Under the pieces are notes generated by a model that worked only from the letters and a program-made list of their open reading frames with translations, searched no databases and had not been told where the DNA came from. From NCBI RefSeq assembly GCF_003634635.1, contig NZ_RBJB01000003.1:1029127-1093126 (forward strand): a stretch of 64,000 nt of DNA. The letters run 5' to 3'. The stretch comes from Marinobacter nauticus (GTDB lineage Bacteria; Pseudomonadota; Gammaproteobacteria; Pseudomonadales; Oleiphilaceae). Each line of letters begins with the position of its first letter. The first letter of the stretch is position 1. Position numbers and translations under genes: made by a program. This document shows positions 1-8,955 of the stretch, piece by piece.

Positions 1-245
1 TCGATGGCTATGGTGTGAGAATCACCGGTCTCAGGATCTCTCAGGGTCACGGTAGCGGATACCTCGGAACCAAGCACACCACGACGATACTGCTCGGTCT
101 CAAGATTCAGAAAGGGCTGGGCCCGGTTTACTTCCAGTGTTGCTTCACGCCAGTGCTGCTCGGTGACATAGCCCACACCCCAGGGAGCACCGCCAGCCAC
201 CAGCAGTACGGCCAGACCGGCCAGCGTCCATTTTTTCAGTTTCAA
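1..245 (-). CDS. DUF945 (YdgA-like) family protein, N-terminal part only
   Basis: The gene runs off the left edge of the window, so only about 81 N-terminal residues are visible. It probably starts at a TTG codon (MKLKKWTLAG), with GGACGG a few bases upstream. A short basic stretch is followed by one hydrophobic segment (about residues 6-25) ending in GVGYVTEQHW, then LEVNRAQPFL and YRRGVLGSEVSATVTL. This pattern is typical of the N-terminus of DUF945 (YdgA) proteins, which are membrane-anchored periplasmic proteins of unclear function. It lies 41 bp downstream of ppk1 on the same strand and may be the last gene of the hemB-ppk1 transcript. The family call rests on the N-terminus alone. Confidence 0.6.
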   Translation of the reverse strand, partial: MKLKKWTLAGLAVLLVAGGAPWGVGYVTEQHWREATLEVNRAQPFLNLETEQYRRGVLGSEVSATVTLRDPETGDSHTIAI

Positions 246-271
246 GGTATCCGTCCTGTGATTATTTCGGT

Positions 272-285
272 GCCGGCCCACCGGC
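272..285 (-). other. Intercistronic GC-rich hairpin after ppk1
   Basis: GCCGG and CCGGC arms enclose a four-base loop directly after the ppk1 stop codon. No T-run follows on the minus strand, so it is more likely a partial terminator or mRNA-stability hairpin than a full Rho-independent terminator. Confidence 0.3.
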
Positions 286-286
286 C

Positions 287-2425
287 TCAGTTGGGTTTGC
301 CGGTCAGACGCTCCAGCAGGACCAGCTGTGATGCCAGTCGCTCTTCGCCTTCCCCGGGCTGATTCTGAATGTAACTGCCATCGGGCTGCAACACCCAGGC
401 CTGGCAATTGTCCGCCAGATAGGTATCCAGATCTTCCCGCAGGCGTGCAATCAGCGCGGGCTCCTCAACCGGGAACGCGGTTTCGACCCGGTGCAGCAGA
501 TTGCGCTCCATGCCATCAGCACTGGAACAATACACCTCCGGCCGGCCACTATTACCGAAATAGTACACCCGCGTGTGCTCCAGGAAGCGGCCGATCACCG
601 AACGCACCCGGATATTGTCCGAGAGTCCCGGCACTTCCGGACGCAGGCAGCAGATGCCACGGATGACCAGATCAATCTTGACCCCGGCCTGGGAGGCCCG
701 ATACAGGGCCTTGATCATCTGCGGCTCGGTCAGGGCATTGAACTTGAAGATAATCCGCCCCTGCTCACCATAGCTGGCCTCTCGTTCGATCAGACTGATC
801 AGACGGTTGTGTAAGGTAAACGGCGCATGAAACAGCTTTTTGATCTTCAACGCCTTGCCCATGCCGGTCAACTGCTGGAACAGCTTGTTGACGTCGTCGC
901 CAATGGACTCGTCGCAGGTCATGAAACTGTAGTCGGTGTACAGGCGTGCGTTCCCGGCGTGGTAGTTACCGGTGCCCAAATGCACGTAGCGCCGCAGGCG
1001 GCCTTCTTCCCGACGGACAATCAGGATCATCTTGGCGTGGGTTTTGTACCCGACCACACCGTAAACCACGATCACGCCAGCTTCCTGCAGCCGACTGGCC
1101 AGCTCCAGGTTCTCGGCCTCGCTGAAACGGGCTCTCAGTTCGATAACCGCCGTCACTTCCTTGCCTCGACGCGCGGCATCGGCCAGGGCCTCAACAATTT
1201 CCGAGTCGGCACCGGTGCGATAAAGCGTCTGGCGAATGGCCAGCACCTGTGGATCCTTGGCTGCCTGGCGCAGCAGATCCACCACCGGGCTGAAGTTTTC
1301 ATAGGGATGTAACAGCAGCAGGGGCCGTTTGCGAATGGCATCGAACATGGATTCCTTGCTGCGAATCTGGCGAGGAATCGACGGCGAGAAGCTGGAATAG
1401 GTCAGGTCTGGCCGGTCCACCAGGCCACCCACCGCCATCAATCGAGTCAGGTTTACCGGGCCGTGGACCTGGTAGAGATCCCGCTCTGTCAGACCGAATT
1501 CCCGAAGCAGGAACTGCACCAGCTCTTCTGGGCAGTTATCCGCCACCTCAAGGCGAACGCCATCGCCAAACCGACGGCTTAGCAGCTCGCCGCGCAGGGC
1601 CGAGGCCAGGTCTTCCAGATCGTCTTCAAGCTCAAGGTCCGCGTTCCGGGTCAGCCGGAACTGATAACAGCCCTTCACCTCCATACCCGGAAACAGCTCA
1701 TCAGCATGGGCGTGAATCATGGACGACAGAAACACCAGGTTGTCACCACCCTCGCACACCTCATCCGGCAAGCGCACCAGGCGCGGCAGGGAGCGGGGCG
1801 CGGGCACAATCGCCATCCCGGTCTCACGACCAAAGGCATCCTTGCCGTCCAGCTCAACGATGAAGTTCAGGCTCTTGTTCACCAGGCGGGGGAACGGGTG
1901 TGATGGGTCCAGCCCGATCGGGCTGACCACCGGCAGAATTTCCTCGTCAAAGTAATTGCGCACCCACTCGGCCTGGGCCGGTGTCCACTCGCGGCGCCGG
2001 ACAAAGTGGATGTTCTCCTGCTCCAGCTCCGGAATCAGGACATTATTGAGAATATCGTACTGTTCGTGGATATAGTCGTGGGCAACGCGGCTGATCTCCG
2101 CCAGCACCTGTTCCGGCAACATGCCGTCGACACCCACCGTTTCGCGGCCATACTTCATCTGCTGGCGCAGGCCCGCCACCCGGATTTCAAAGAACTCATC
2201 CATGTTGCTGCTGAAAATGCAGCAGAAGATCAGACGATTGATCAGAGGATGCGTGGTATCCAACGCCTGCTTCAACACCCGGTAATTGAACTGCAGCTGG
2301 CTCAGTTCGCGGTTGAAGTAGTTCTCGCTGGCATCCAGATTCACTTCCTCACCAACGGGAGGAAGATCCACCGGCGCCGGGACGCTCTGTTCACTGCCTG
2401 TCTCTGTCACGGTTTCGCTTGTCAT
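287..2425 (-). CDS. ppk1: Polyphosphate kinase 1
   Basis: Makes inorganic polyphosphate reversibly from the gamma phosphate of ATP. The 712-residue length is normal for PPK1. The N-terminal domain has FNRELSQLQFNYRVL (about 37-51) and SSNMDEFFEIRVAGLRQQ (about 72-89). The C-terminal catalytic half has KTHAK with His463 and VHLGTGNYH with His482; their 19-residue spacing matches the phosphorylated and partner histidines known in E. coli PPK1. RTLYRT- and RARFSE-type motifs are also present. The start is the ATG at 2425. The gene lies 52 bp downstream of hemB on the same strand, an order also found in Pseudomonas. A PhoB-type repeat upstream of hemB (3607-3624) suggests phosphate control of the whole unit. 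Confidence 0.97.
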   Translation of the reverse strand: MTSETVTETGSEQSVPAPVDLPPVGEEVNLDASENYFNRELSQLQFNYRVLKQALDTTHPLINRLIFCCIFSSNMDEFFEIRVAGLRQQMKYGRETVGVDGMLPEQVLAEISRVAHDYIHEQYDILNNVLIPELEQENIHFVRRREWTPAQAEWVRNYFDEEILPVVSPIGLDPSHPFPRLVNKSLNFIVELDGKDAFGRETGMAIVPAPRSLPRLVRLPDEVCEGGDNLVFLSSMIHAHADELFPGMEVKGCYQFRLTRNADLELEDDLEDLASALRGELLSRRFGDGVRLEVADNCPEELVQFLLREFGLTERDLYQVHGPVNLTRLMAVGGLVDRPDLTYSSFSPSIPRQIRSKESMFDAIRKRPLLLLHPYENFSPVVDLLRQAAKDPQVLAIRQTLYRTGADSEIVEALADAARRGKEVTAVIELRARFSEAENLELASRLQEAGVIVVYGVVGYKTHAKMILIVRREEGRLRRYVHLGTGNYHAGNARLYTDYSFMTCDESIGDDVNKLFQQLTGMGKALKIKKLFHAPFTLHNRLISLIEREASYGEQGRIIFKFNALTEPQMIKALYRASQAGVKIDLVIRGICCLRPEVPGLSDNIRVRSVIGRFLEHTRVYYFGNSGRPEVYCSSADGMERNLLHRVETAFPVEEPALIARLREDLDTYLADNCQAWVLQPDGSYIQNQPGEGEERLASQLVLLERLTGKPN

Positions 2426-2477
2426 TGCTCTTTATATCCATCGTTGAGGCGAGCTTCGGCCACCAGCCGCTGCCCGC

Positions 2478-3551
<1,074 letters not shown>

Positions 3552-3606
3552 TCATACACCCCAGAAGCCGCCCGTTGCAGGCCTGAGCCGAGTGTGCCGT
3601 TGACAG

Positions 3607-3624
3607 ATGACAAAGAGATGACAG
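3607..3624 (-). promoter_or_regulatory. Candidate PhoB box upstream of hemB-ppk1
   Basis: Read on the minus strand the site is CTGTCAT-CTCT-TTGTCAT, two 7-bp half-sites 11 bp apart. This matches the PhoB direct-repeat consensus (CTGTCAT, 4-bp linker, CTGTCAT) in 13 of 14 half-site positions. A third partial copy (CTGTCA) follows immediately. The site is about 100 bp upstream of the hemB GTG. A TATGAT hexamer at 3551-3556 could serve as -10, but it is about 50 bp away; the hexamer at the ideal 10-bp distance is poor. Confidence 0.55.
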
Positions 3625-3647
3625 AAAAACGGAGTTGCCGGGGCAAC
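3625..3647 (-). terminator. Possible terminator of the SutA-like gene
   Basis: On the minus strand a GTTGC/GCAAC stem with a CCCG loop is followed, after four bases, by TTTTT. It lies 30 bp after the stop of the small SutA-like gene and directly abuts the Pho-box-like site. The stem is short, so this is tentative. Confidence 0.35.
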
Positions 3648-3676
3648 GGAAGCCGCTGCCCGGCGAGGAAACGCCA

Positions 3677-3898
3677 TCAGAGGGAACGGTTGTTGAACCC
3701 GATCTCCACCTTGCGCGGGGTATCAGAACGGAAGGTGGTGTCCACCTCCTGTATCTTTCCGCCGCCTTGCAGGAAGGCCTCAATATCTGCCTGCAACTGG
3801 GCCCGAACCCGGGCACGGCCGGCAATGGAATGGTTATCGTCGCTGTCGCTGGTCCAGTTGCTGGACTGCTCCAGATTGCTTTCGTCGAATTCACTCAT
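3677..3898 (-). CDS. Small acidic protein resembling the RNA-polymerase-associated factor SutA
   Basis: A 73-residue protein with a good ribosome site (GGAGAT, 6 bases before the ATG). The N-terminal third is acidic and Ser/Asn-rich (SEFDESNLEQSSN, SDSDDN). The C-terminal half reads ADIEAFLQGGGKIQEV followed by a basic tail. The AFL-x-GGGK-[IV]-QE pattern resembles the C-terminal part of Pseudomonas SutA, which binds RNA polymerase in slow growth. SutA is longer (about 105 residues) with a bigger acidic tail, so this would be a shortened relative. It is a separate transcript upstream of hemB. The family call is from memory of the motif and is moderate only. Confidence 0.5.
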   Translation of the reverse strand: MSEFDESNLEQSSNWTSDSDDNHSIAGRARVRAQLQADIEAFLQGGGKIQEVDTTFRSDTPRKVEIGFNNRSL

Positions 3899-4134
3899 GG
3901 CTTATCTCCATCAACGAAAACAGCTTTACGGGTGGCCAGATGCTCTGGAAGACGCACCCCGTCTCGACTGCCGGCCATCTGACGGCCCGTCTTGGCGTCT
4001 TTATAATCTGCTTTCACGACCGACGCTATTTCCTGACAACCACTTTTTTGTAATTTTTTGTAATCGCAGATAACTCATTGTTTTAAAACACCATATAACA
4101 GCCCTTTAACGGCACACAGAATTGACACAAAGAA

Positions 4135-4148
4135 TGAATATTGATTCA
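4135..4148. promoter_or_regulatory. Candidate operator of the TetR-family regulator
   Basis: A perfect inverted repeat, TGAAT-ATTG-ATTCA, ends 20 bp before the regulator's ATG. A TTGACA hexamer at 4122-4127 could be the -35 element, with TTCAAT at 4145-4150 as a weak -10 at 17-bp spacing, so the repeat would overlap the promoter. Autoregulation at such a site is common for TetR proteins; here it is inference. Confidence 0.4.
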
Positions 4149-4167
4149 ATGCTTGCAAGGAGCCGGC

Positions 4168-4797
4168 ATGGCCTACCGCGAAACTGAAAAAATGCGCCAG
4201 CGCAAAGCCGAAGCGCGGAAAAAGATCATTGAATGCACCTGGGAGTGCGTATCCGAAGGCGGGTTCCGCAGCGCACGCATGACCCGCATCGCGGGGTTGG
4301 CCGGCGTTGCCACAGGCACCATCTACCGCCACTTCGAGTCACGGGAGGACCTGTTTGCGGAAATCTTTCGCCTGGCCACCCAACGTGAAGTCGACAAGGT
4401 CGCCGAAGCACTCGCGGTAGACGGTAGTGCGGTTGAACGCCTGGACAACGCTCTGCGTCAGTTCGCCCGCCGGGCCCTGAAAGGCCCGATGAAAGCCTGG
4501 GCACTGATTGCCGAGCCGGTAGACCCGAAAGTCGAAGAAGAGCGACTAGTGTACCGAAAAGCCTACGCCAACCTGTTTGAACAAGCGATCCGGAGCGGCA
4601 TAACCGAGGGCTGCATACCGGATCAGGATGCCCGCCTTACCAGCACCTGCCTGGTTGGCGCCATCTCGGAATCCCTGGTGGGGCCGCTGTCACCGACCCA
4701 GACAGAAACACCACCGGGACACGACAACAACGAAGATGAGCTGGTCGACACCATCGTTTGCTTCTGCCTACGGGGGTTAACCGGCACCAGGAGCTAA
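4168..4797 (+). CDS. TetR/AcrR-family transcriptional regulator
   Basis: A 209-residue regulator. The start at 4168 is chosen because AAGGAG lies 5-6 bases upstream; a TTG at 4141 is less likely. The N-terminal helix-turn-helix is clear: RKKIIECTWECVSEGGFRSARMTRIAGLAGVATGTIYRHF, including the TetR signature GTIYRHF-x-SREDLF. The C-terminal ligand domain is not specific enough to name a ligand. The stop is two bases before the ATG of an AidB-like acyl-CoA dehydrogenase, so the two are co-transcribed. This suggests the ligand is an acyl-CoA or related metabolite. Confidence 0.9.
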   Translation: MAYRETEKMRQRKAEARKKIIECTWECVSEGGFRSARMTRIAGLAGVATGTIYRHFESREDLFAEIFRLATQREVDKVAEALAVDGSAVERLDNALRQFARRALKGPMKAWALIAEPVDPKVEEERLVYRKAYANLFEQAIRSGITEGCIPDQDARLTSTCLVGAISESLVGPLSPTQTETPPGHDNNEDELVDTIVCFCLRGLTGTRS

Positions 4798-4799
4798 CC

Positions 4800-6491
4800 A
4801 TGAACAGCCCGCAGCGCAAGACCGAGCCCAACGCCGACAGCCGCTATCTGTCAGCCACACACGAGGTCATCAACCAGCCCCGACCGCTGGAAAACTATAA
4901 CCTCTATGAACAGGACAGCGCGCTCCGGGAAGCCGTATTTCGAGAAGGCGCCGGCCACGCCAGCGAAGACCTCAGCCGCTTCGGCGCCTGGGCCGGCAAG
5001 GCCGACACCATCGAGCTGGGCAACCTGGCGAACGCCAACAAACCCAGCTTTCGTACCCACGACCGCTACGGCCACCGGGTAGACGAAGTCACCTTCCACC
5101 CGGCCTACCACGAACTCATGCGCGTGGCCTTGGAAAACGGCCTGCACAGCTCCCCCTGGACCAACCCGGGCAAAGGCGCCCACGTGACCCGGGCCGCCAA
5201 GTACTACCTGCACTCCCAGGTGGAAGCCGCTCACTGTTGCCCGGTCACCATGACCTTCGCGGCCATCCCTTCAATCCAGAACCAGCCAGACCTGGCCAAA
5301 CTCTGGGCCCCGAAAATCCTGGCCAACGAATACGACAGCCGCAACGTGCCGGACGGCGACAAAACCTCCGTCACCATCGGCATGGCCATGACCGAAAAAC
5401 AGGGTGGCAGCGACGTGCGCGCCAACACCACCGTGGCCTACCCGACAGGCCAGGAAGGTCCCGGACAGGCCTACGAACTGGTCGGCCACAAATGGTTCGT
5501 TTCCGCCCCCATGTGCGACGCCTTCCTGGTACTGGCCCAGACCACCAATGGCCTGTCCTGCTTCCTGATGCCCAGATGGCGCCCGGATGGCAGCAAGAAC
5601 CCCTGGCAGGTACAGCAACTCAAGAACAAAATGGGTAACGTTGCCAACGCCTCCAGCGAAGTGGAAATCCGCGGTGCATTGGCATGGATGGTCGGCGAGG
5701 AGGGCCGCGGCGTCAGAACCATCATCGAAATGGTCGCCATGACCCGCTTCGACTGCATGATCGGCAGCGCCGCCGGCATGCGCCAGGCCGTGGCACAGGC
5801 GACGCACCACTGCCACAACCGCAGCGCCTTCGGCGCAACCCTCAGCGACCAGCCTCTGATGCAGAACGTCCTGGCCGACCTGATCATCGAAAACGAAGCC
5901 GCCCTCGCCTACACCATGCGCGTCGCACGGGCCATGGACAACCAGAACAACGAACACGAACGCCTGCTGGCCCGCCTGGCCACCCCCGTCGGCAAATACT
6001 GGATCTGCAAACGCACCCCCAACCACGCCTACGAAGCCATGGAATGCATCGGCGGCAGCGGCGTGATGGAAGACTGCATCATGCCCCGCCTGTTCCGGGA
6101 ATCGCCGGTCAACGCCATCTGGGAAGGCAGCGGCAACGTCCAGTGCCTGGACACCCTGCGCGCCCTGCAGAAAGAACCCGAAACCCTCGACGCCTTCTTC
6201 AAAGAAACGGCCGAAGCCCATGGCACCGACCGCCGCTTCGACCAGTACCTGGCACAACTGCAACACGACTTCGCCGACATCAGCGATTTCCAGTACCGGG
6301 CCCGCAACCTGGTCGATCGCATGGCCCTGGCCATGCAGGGCTCCCTGCTGCTGCGCTTTGGCGACAAAGACGTCGCCGACGCATTCTGCGCCTCACGCCT
6401 GCAAAGCGGCGGTGGCATGAACTACGGCAACCTGCCCTCCGGCACCAACCCGGCGGCGATTATCAAACGGGGGACGCCTGTAGTAGGCTGA
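4800..6491 (+). CDS. Acyl-CoA dehydrogenase family protein, AidB-like
   Basis: A 563-residue flavoprotein of the acyl-CoA dehydrogenase fold. It starts at ATG 4800 after an AGGAG site; a TTG in frame at 4758 lies inside the regulator gene and is rejected. The N-terminal extension (about residues 1-160) and motifs such as MTEKQGGSDVRANTT, AMECIGGSGVMEDCIMPRLFRESPVNAIWEGSGNVQCLD and SAFGATLSDQPLMQNVLADL are those of the AidB branch. E. coli AidB (541 residues) is an alkylation-response flavoprotein that binds DNA. Related marine enzymes are usually annotated only as acyl-CoA dehydrogenases. The substrate here is unknown. Coupling to a TetR regulator points to metabolic rather than Ada-type control. 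Confidence 0.85.
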   Translation: MNSPQRKTEPNADSRYLSATHEVINQPRPLENYNLYEQDSALREAVFREGAGHASEDLSRFGAWAGKADTIELGNLANANKPSFRTHDRYGHRVDEVTFHPAYHELMRVALENGLHSSPWTNPGKGAHVTRAAKYYLHSQVEAAHCCPVTMTFAAIPSIQNQPDLAKLWAPKILANEYDSRNVPDGDKTSVTIGMAMTEKQGGSDVRANTTVAYPTGQEGPGQAYELVGHKWFVSAPMCDAFLVLAQTTNGLSCFLMPRWRPDGSKNPWQVQQLKNKMGNVANASSEVEIRGALAWMVGEEGRGVRTIIEMVAMTRFDCMIGSAAGMRQAVAQATHHCHNRSAFGATLSDQPLMQNVLADLIIENEAALAYTMRVARAMDNQNNEHERLLARLATPVGKYWICKRTPNHAYEAMECIGGSGVMEDCIMPRLFRESPVNAIWEGSGNVQCLDTLRALQKEPETLDAFFKETAEAHGTDRRFDQYLAQLQHDFADISDFQYRARNLVDRMALAMQGSLLLRFGDKDVADAFCASRLQSGGGMNYGNLPSGTNPAAIIKRGTPVVG

Positions 6492-6547
6492 AGACATTCC
6501 CGGAGGCAAAACGGTTATGCAAACCGGACTCCCCCTATAAGGTTCAT

Positions 6548-6656
6548 GAACATGCGGGGGATGCCTTTCCAAAACCTTGTGGAGCCATGGATGGCGGAAC
6601 AGAGCGTACAGGGAAGTATTCACAGCGTGTTTTGGAAAGGCATCCCCCGCATGTTC
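6548..6656. repeat. Long perfect inverted repeat (28-bp arms) around a 53-bp core
   Basis: Arms at 6548-6575 and 6629-6656 are exact reverse complements over 28 bp; the inner ends read CTTTCCAAAAC and GTTTTGGAAAG. The core (6576-6628) holds a smaller hairpin, GCCAT-GG-ATGGC, and the segment TACAGGGAAGTATTCACAGC. It sits between the AidB-like gene and the DUF503 gene. No T-run follows either arm, so it is not a standard terminator. The design suggests a dispersed intergenic palindromic repeat or structured RNA. Reading through it creates spurious ORFs on both strands. There is no second copy in this window. Confidence 0.75.
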
Positions 6657-6678
6657 CAACTCCAAGGTTAAGGCCACG

Positions 6679-7026
6679 ATGTCAGACGCCCTTAGAAAAC
6701 TGCTGAAAGAAGGCAAAACCCCACAACAGCACCAGGATATTACCCCCCACGTAGGCGTCCTCACCCTGCACTTCCAGCTCTACGGCTGCGAAGACCTGAA
6801 AGCCAAACGCAAAGCCTTCACCGCCATGAAGGCCATCTGGGGCAGAGAACCCGACCTCGCCGTCGCCGAAACCGCCGACCAGGAAGCCCTCGACTGTGCC
6901 ACCTGGACCATCGCCGCCCTGGGCGCCAGCGCCCAGCAGATCACCCAGCGCCTTGACCAGGTGGAAAAAGACATCCAGGACCGCATCGACGCCGCCATCC
7001 TGGATGTACACCGGGAAATCCTCTAA
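6679..7026 (+). CDS. DUF503 (YlxP-like) family protein
   Basis: A 115-residue protein. I start it at ATG 6679, after AAGG; an in-frame upstream extension would begin inside the inverted repeat and is artificial. GVLTLHFQLYGCEDLKAKRKAF followed by a short LAVAETADQEALDCATWTIAALG segment fits the DUF503 fold, a small alpha/beta domain also found in Bacillus YlxP. The function is unknown in Gram-negatives. The C-terminus (QITQRLDQVEKDIQDRI) is probably a helical or coiled segment. Confidence 0.8.
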   Translation: MSDALRKLLKEGKTPQQHQDITPHVGVLTLHFQLYGCEDLKAKRKAFTAMKAIWGREPDLAVAETADQEALDCATWTIAALGASAQQITQRLDQVEKDIQDRIDAAILDVHREIL

Positions 7027-7153
7027 CCCGGACCAGTGGCCCGCCAGGCATGGCGTCATTGCCTGACAGGTCTTATACTACGCAGCCTCAGGGAACCAAT
7101 GCCCCGCTTGGCGGCTGGCAGACATTTTTCGCAACCGGGCCACGCCCGGCTCC

Positions 7154-7186
7154 ATCCGACGGGTTTCCGGAACCAACCCATCGGAT
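7154..7186 (+). promoter_or_regulatory. Leader hairpin upstream of panP
   Basis: ATCCGACGGGTT (7154-7165) and AACCCATCGGAT (7175-7186) pair with a single mismatch around a 9-base loop. A nested alternative pairs GGTT with AACC around the CCGG. It ends 22 bp before the panP start codon. It may be a leader structure or an operator; no known riboswitch is recognised. Confidence 0.35.
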
Positions 7187-7208
7187 ACCACTGAATGTGT
7201 GTGGTGCT

Positions 7209-8885
7209 ATGACCGGAAAGAAAAAATCCGCCCAGGCCTCATTAGAGGCAATGTATCGCGTGTTCACGGTGCCCGAAGCGCCGGAGTCGACCCTGAGCCG
7301 GATCGACCAGGACATCTCCCGTAACCTGGCCGGATTCCTCCAGGAGCACATCGTCGCCATCGAACGGGACCTGTCCGAAGTCGAGAAAGACTTCTCCGAC
7401 TACGTCATCCCGGAGAAACCTGTTTTTGTCTCCGAGCAGACCCAGTTCCTGCTCGACAAACTGGTGGCCAACTCCGTTCATACCGCGTCACCCGCGTTCA
7501 TCGGCCACATGACCTCGGCACTGCCCTACTTCATGCTGCCGCTGTCGAAGATCATGATCGCCCTGAACCAGAACCTGGTGAAAACCGAAACCTCCAAAGC
7601 GTTCACGCCCATGGAACGCCAGGTACTGGGCCAGATACACCGGCTGGTGTACCAGGAAGACGGTTCTTTCTATCGTAAATGGATGCACGATCCCCGGCAC
7701 GCCCTGGGCGCCATGTGTTCCGGCGGGACGGTCGCCAACCTCACCGCCCTGTGGGTGGCTCGTAACCGTGCCTTCCCCGCTGAAGGCAGCTTCCGCGGTC
7801 TGCACGAAGAAGGCCTGTTCCGCGCCCTGAAATACTACGGCCATGAAGGCGCCGCCATCGTCGTTTCCAAACGCGGCCACTACTCCCTGCGCAAAGCCGC
7901 CGACGTACTCGGTCTTGGCCGGGACGCCCTGGTGCCAGTGGAAACCGACGAGTTCAACCGCATCCAGACGGACGCCCTGCGCGACAAATGCCTGGAGCTG
8001 CAGAAGCAGAAGATCAAGATCATGGCCATCTGCGGCGTGGCCGGCACCACCGAAACCGGCAACGTCGACCCACTGGACGCCATGGCCGACATCGCCCGGG
8101 AATTCGGCGCCCACTTCCACGTCGACGCCGCCTGGGGCGGGCCAACCCTGTTCTCACGCACACACCGGCACCTGCTGCGCGGCATCGAAAAGGCCGACTC
8201 GGTCACCTTCGACGCCCACAAACAGCTTTACGTACCCATGGGTGCCGGCCTGGTGGTCTTCAAAGACCCCAGCCTCGCCAGCGCGGTAGAGCACCACGCC
8301 CAGTACATCATCCGGAAAGGTTCCCGGGACCTCGGCAGCACCACCCTGGAAGGCTCCCGCCCGGGCATGGCCATGCTGATCCACTCAGGCCTGAAAATCC
8401 TCGCCCGGGAAGGCTACGAAATCCTGATCGACCAGGGCATCGACAAAGCCAAAACCTTTGCCAACATGATCGATGAACAACCGGATTTCGAACTGGTCAC
8501 CCGCCCGGAACTGAACATCCTGACCTACCGCTATTGCCCGGAAGATGTACGCCAGGCACTGGCCATGGCCGATGAGCTGCAGGCAGAAAAGATGAATACC
8601 TGCCTGAACCGCATCACCAAATTCATCCAGAAAACCCAGCGGGAACGCGGCAAAGCCTTCGTCTCCCGAACCCGGCTGGAGCCGGCCCGTTACTATCACT
8701 TCCCGTGCATTGTGTTCCGGGTGGTTCTGGCCAACCCGTTAACAACGCCGGATATTCTGGAAGATATTCTCAGGGAGCAGAGGGAACTGTCGAAGGAAGA
8801 TGGGATTGCCGATGAAATGGCCATCCTGCACCAGATGGCTGCGGCGGTTTTGAAGCAGAACCAGAAAGAGGCCAGGCAGGCCTAG
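7209..8885 (+). CDS. panP: Pyridoxal-phosphate-dependent aspartate 1-decarboxylase
   Basis: Decarboxylates L-aspartate to beta-alanine for pantothenate and CoA synthesis, replacing pyruvoyl-type PanD. The 558-residue length and the sequence MYRVFTVPEAPESTLSRIDQ match PanP, the glutamate-decarboxylase-like group known from Vibrio. Visible are the PLP-binding region HVDAAWGGPTLFS and the Schiff-base lysine in SVTFDAHKQLYVPMGAG. The AMCSGGTVANLTALWVAR segment is the group-II decarboxylase phosphate loop. I use ATG 7209; the upstream reading frame is open but lies in leader sequence without family similarity. No strong Shine-Dalgarno is seen. It probably has its own promoter. Confidence 0.88.
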   Translation: MTGKKKSAQASLEAMYRVFTVPEAPESTLSRIDQDISRNLAGFLQEHIVAIERDLSEVEKDFSDYVIPEKPVFVSEQTQFLLDKLVANSVHTASPAFIGHMTSALPYFMLPLSKIMIALNQNLVKTETSKAFTPMERQVLGQIHRLVYQEDGSFYRKWMHDPRHALGAMCSGGTVANLTALWVARNRAFPAEGSFRGLHEEGLFRALKYYGHEGAAIVVSKRGHYSLRKAADVLGLGRDALVPVETDEFNRIQTDALRDKCLELQKQKIKIMAICGVAGTTETGNVDPLDAMADIAREFGAHFHVDAAWGGPTLFSRTHRHLLRGIEKADSVTFDAHKQLYVPMGAGLVVFKDPSLASAVEHHAQYIIRKGSRDLGSTTLEGSRPGMAMLIHSGLKILAREGYEILIDQGIDKAKTFANMIDEQPDFELVTRPELNILTYRYCPEDVRQALAMADELQAEKMNTCLNRITKFIQKTQRERGKAFVSRTRLEPARYYHFPCIVFRVVLANPLTTPDILEDILREQRELSKEDGIADEMAILHQMAAAVLKQNQKEARQA

Positions 8886-8955
8886 TGCTTCCGGAATACA
8901 GCTCCGCGGCGTGGGGCGGGGCTTGTGGGAGCCCCAACCTACTCCAAAGCCAGAA

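Noticed and set aside
5271-6266. Long minus-strand open frame (331 codons) inside the AidB-like gene
   Set aside because: It is antisense to a well-supported dehydrogenase, rich in His, Gly, Val and Phe as expected from reversed GC-rich codons, and has no ribosome site or recognisable motif.
6577-6678. N-terminal extension of the DUF503 gene
   Set aside because: It lies inside the inverted repeat; the family begins near ATG 6679, which has its own ribosome site.
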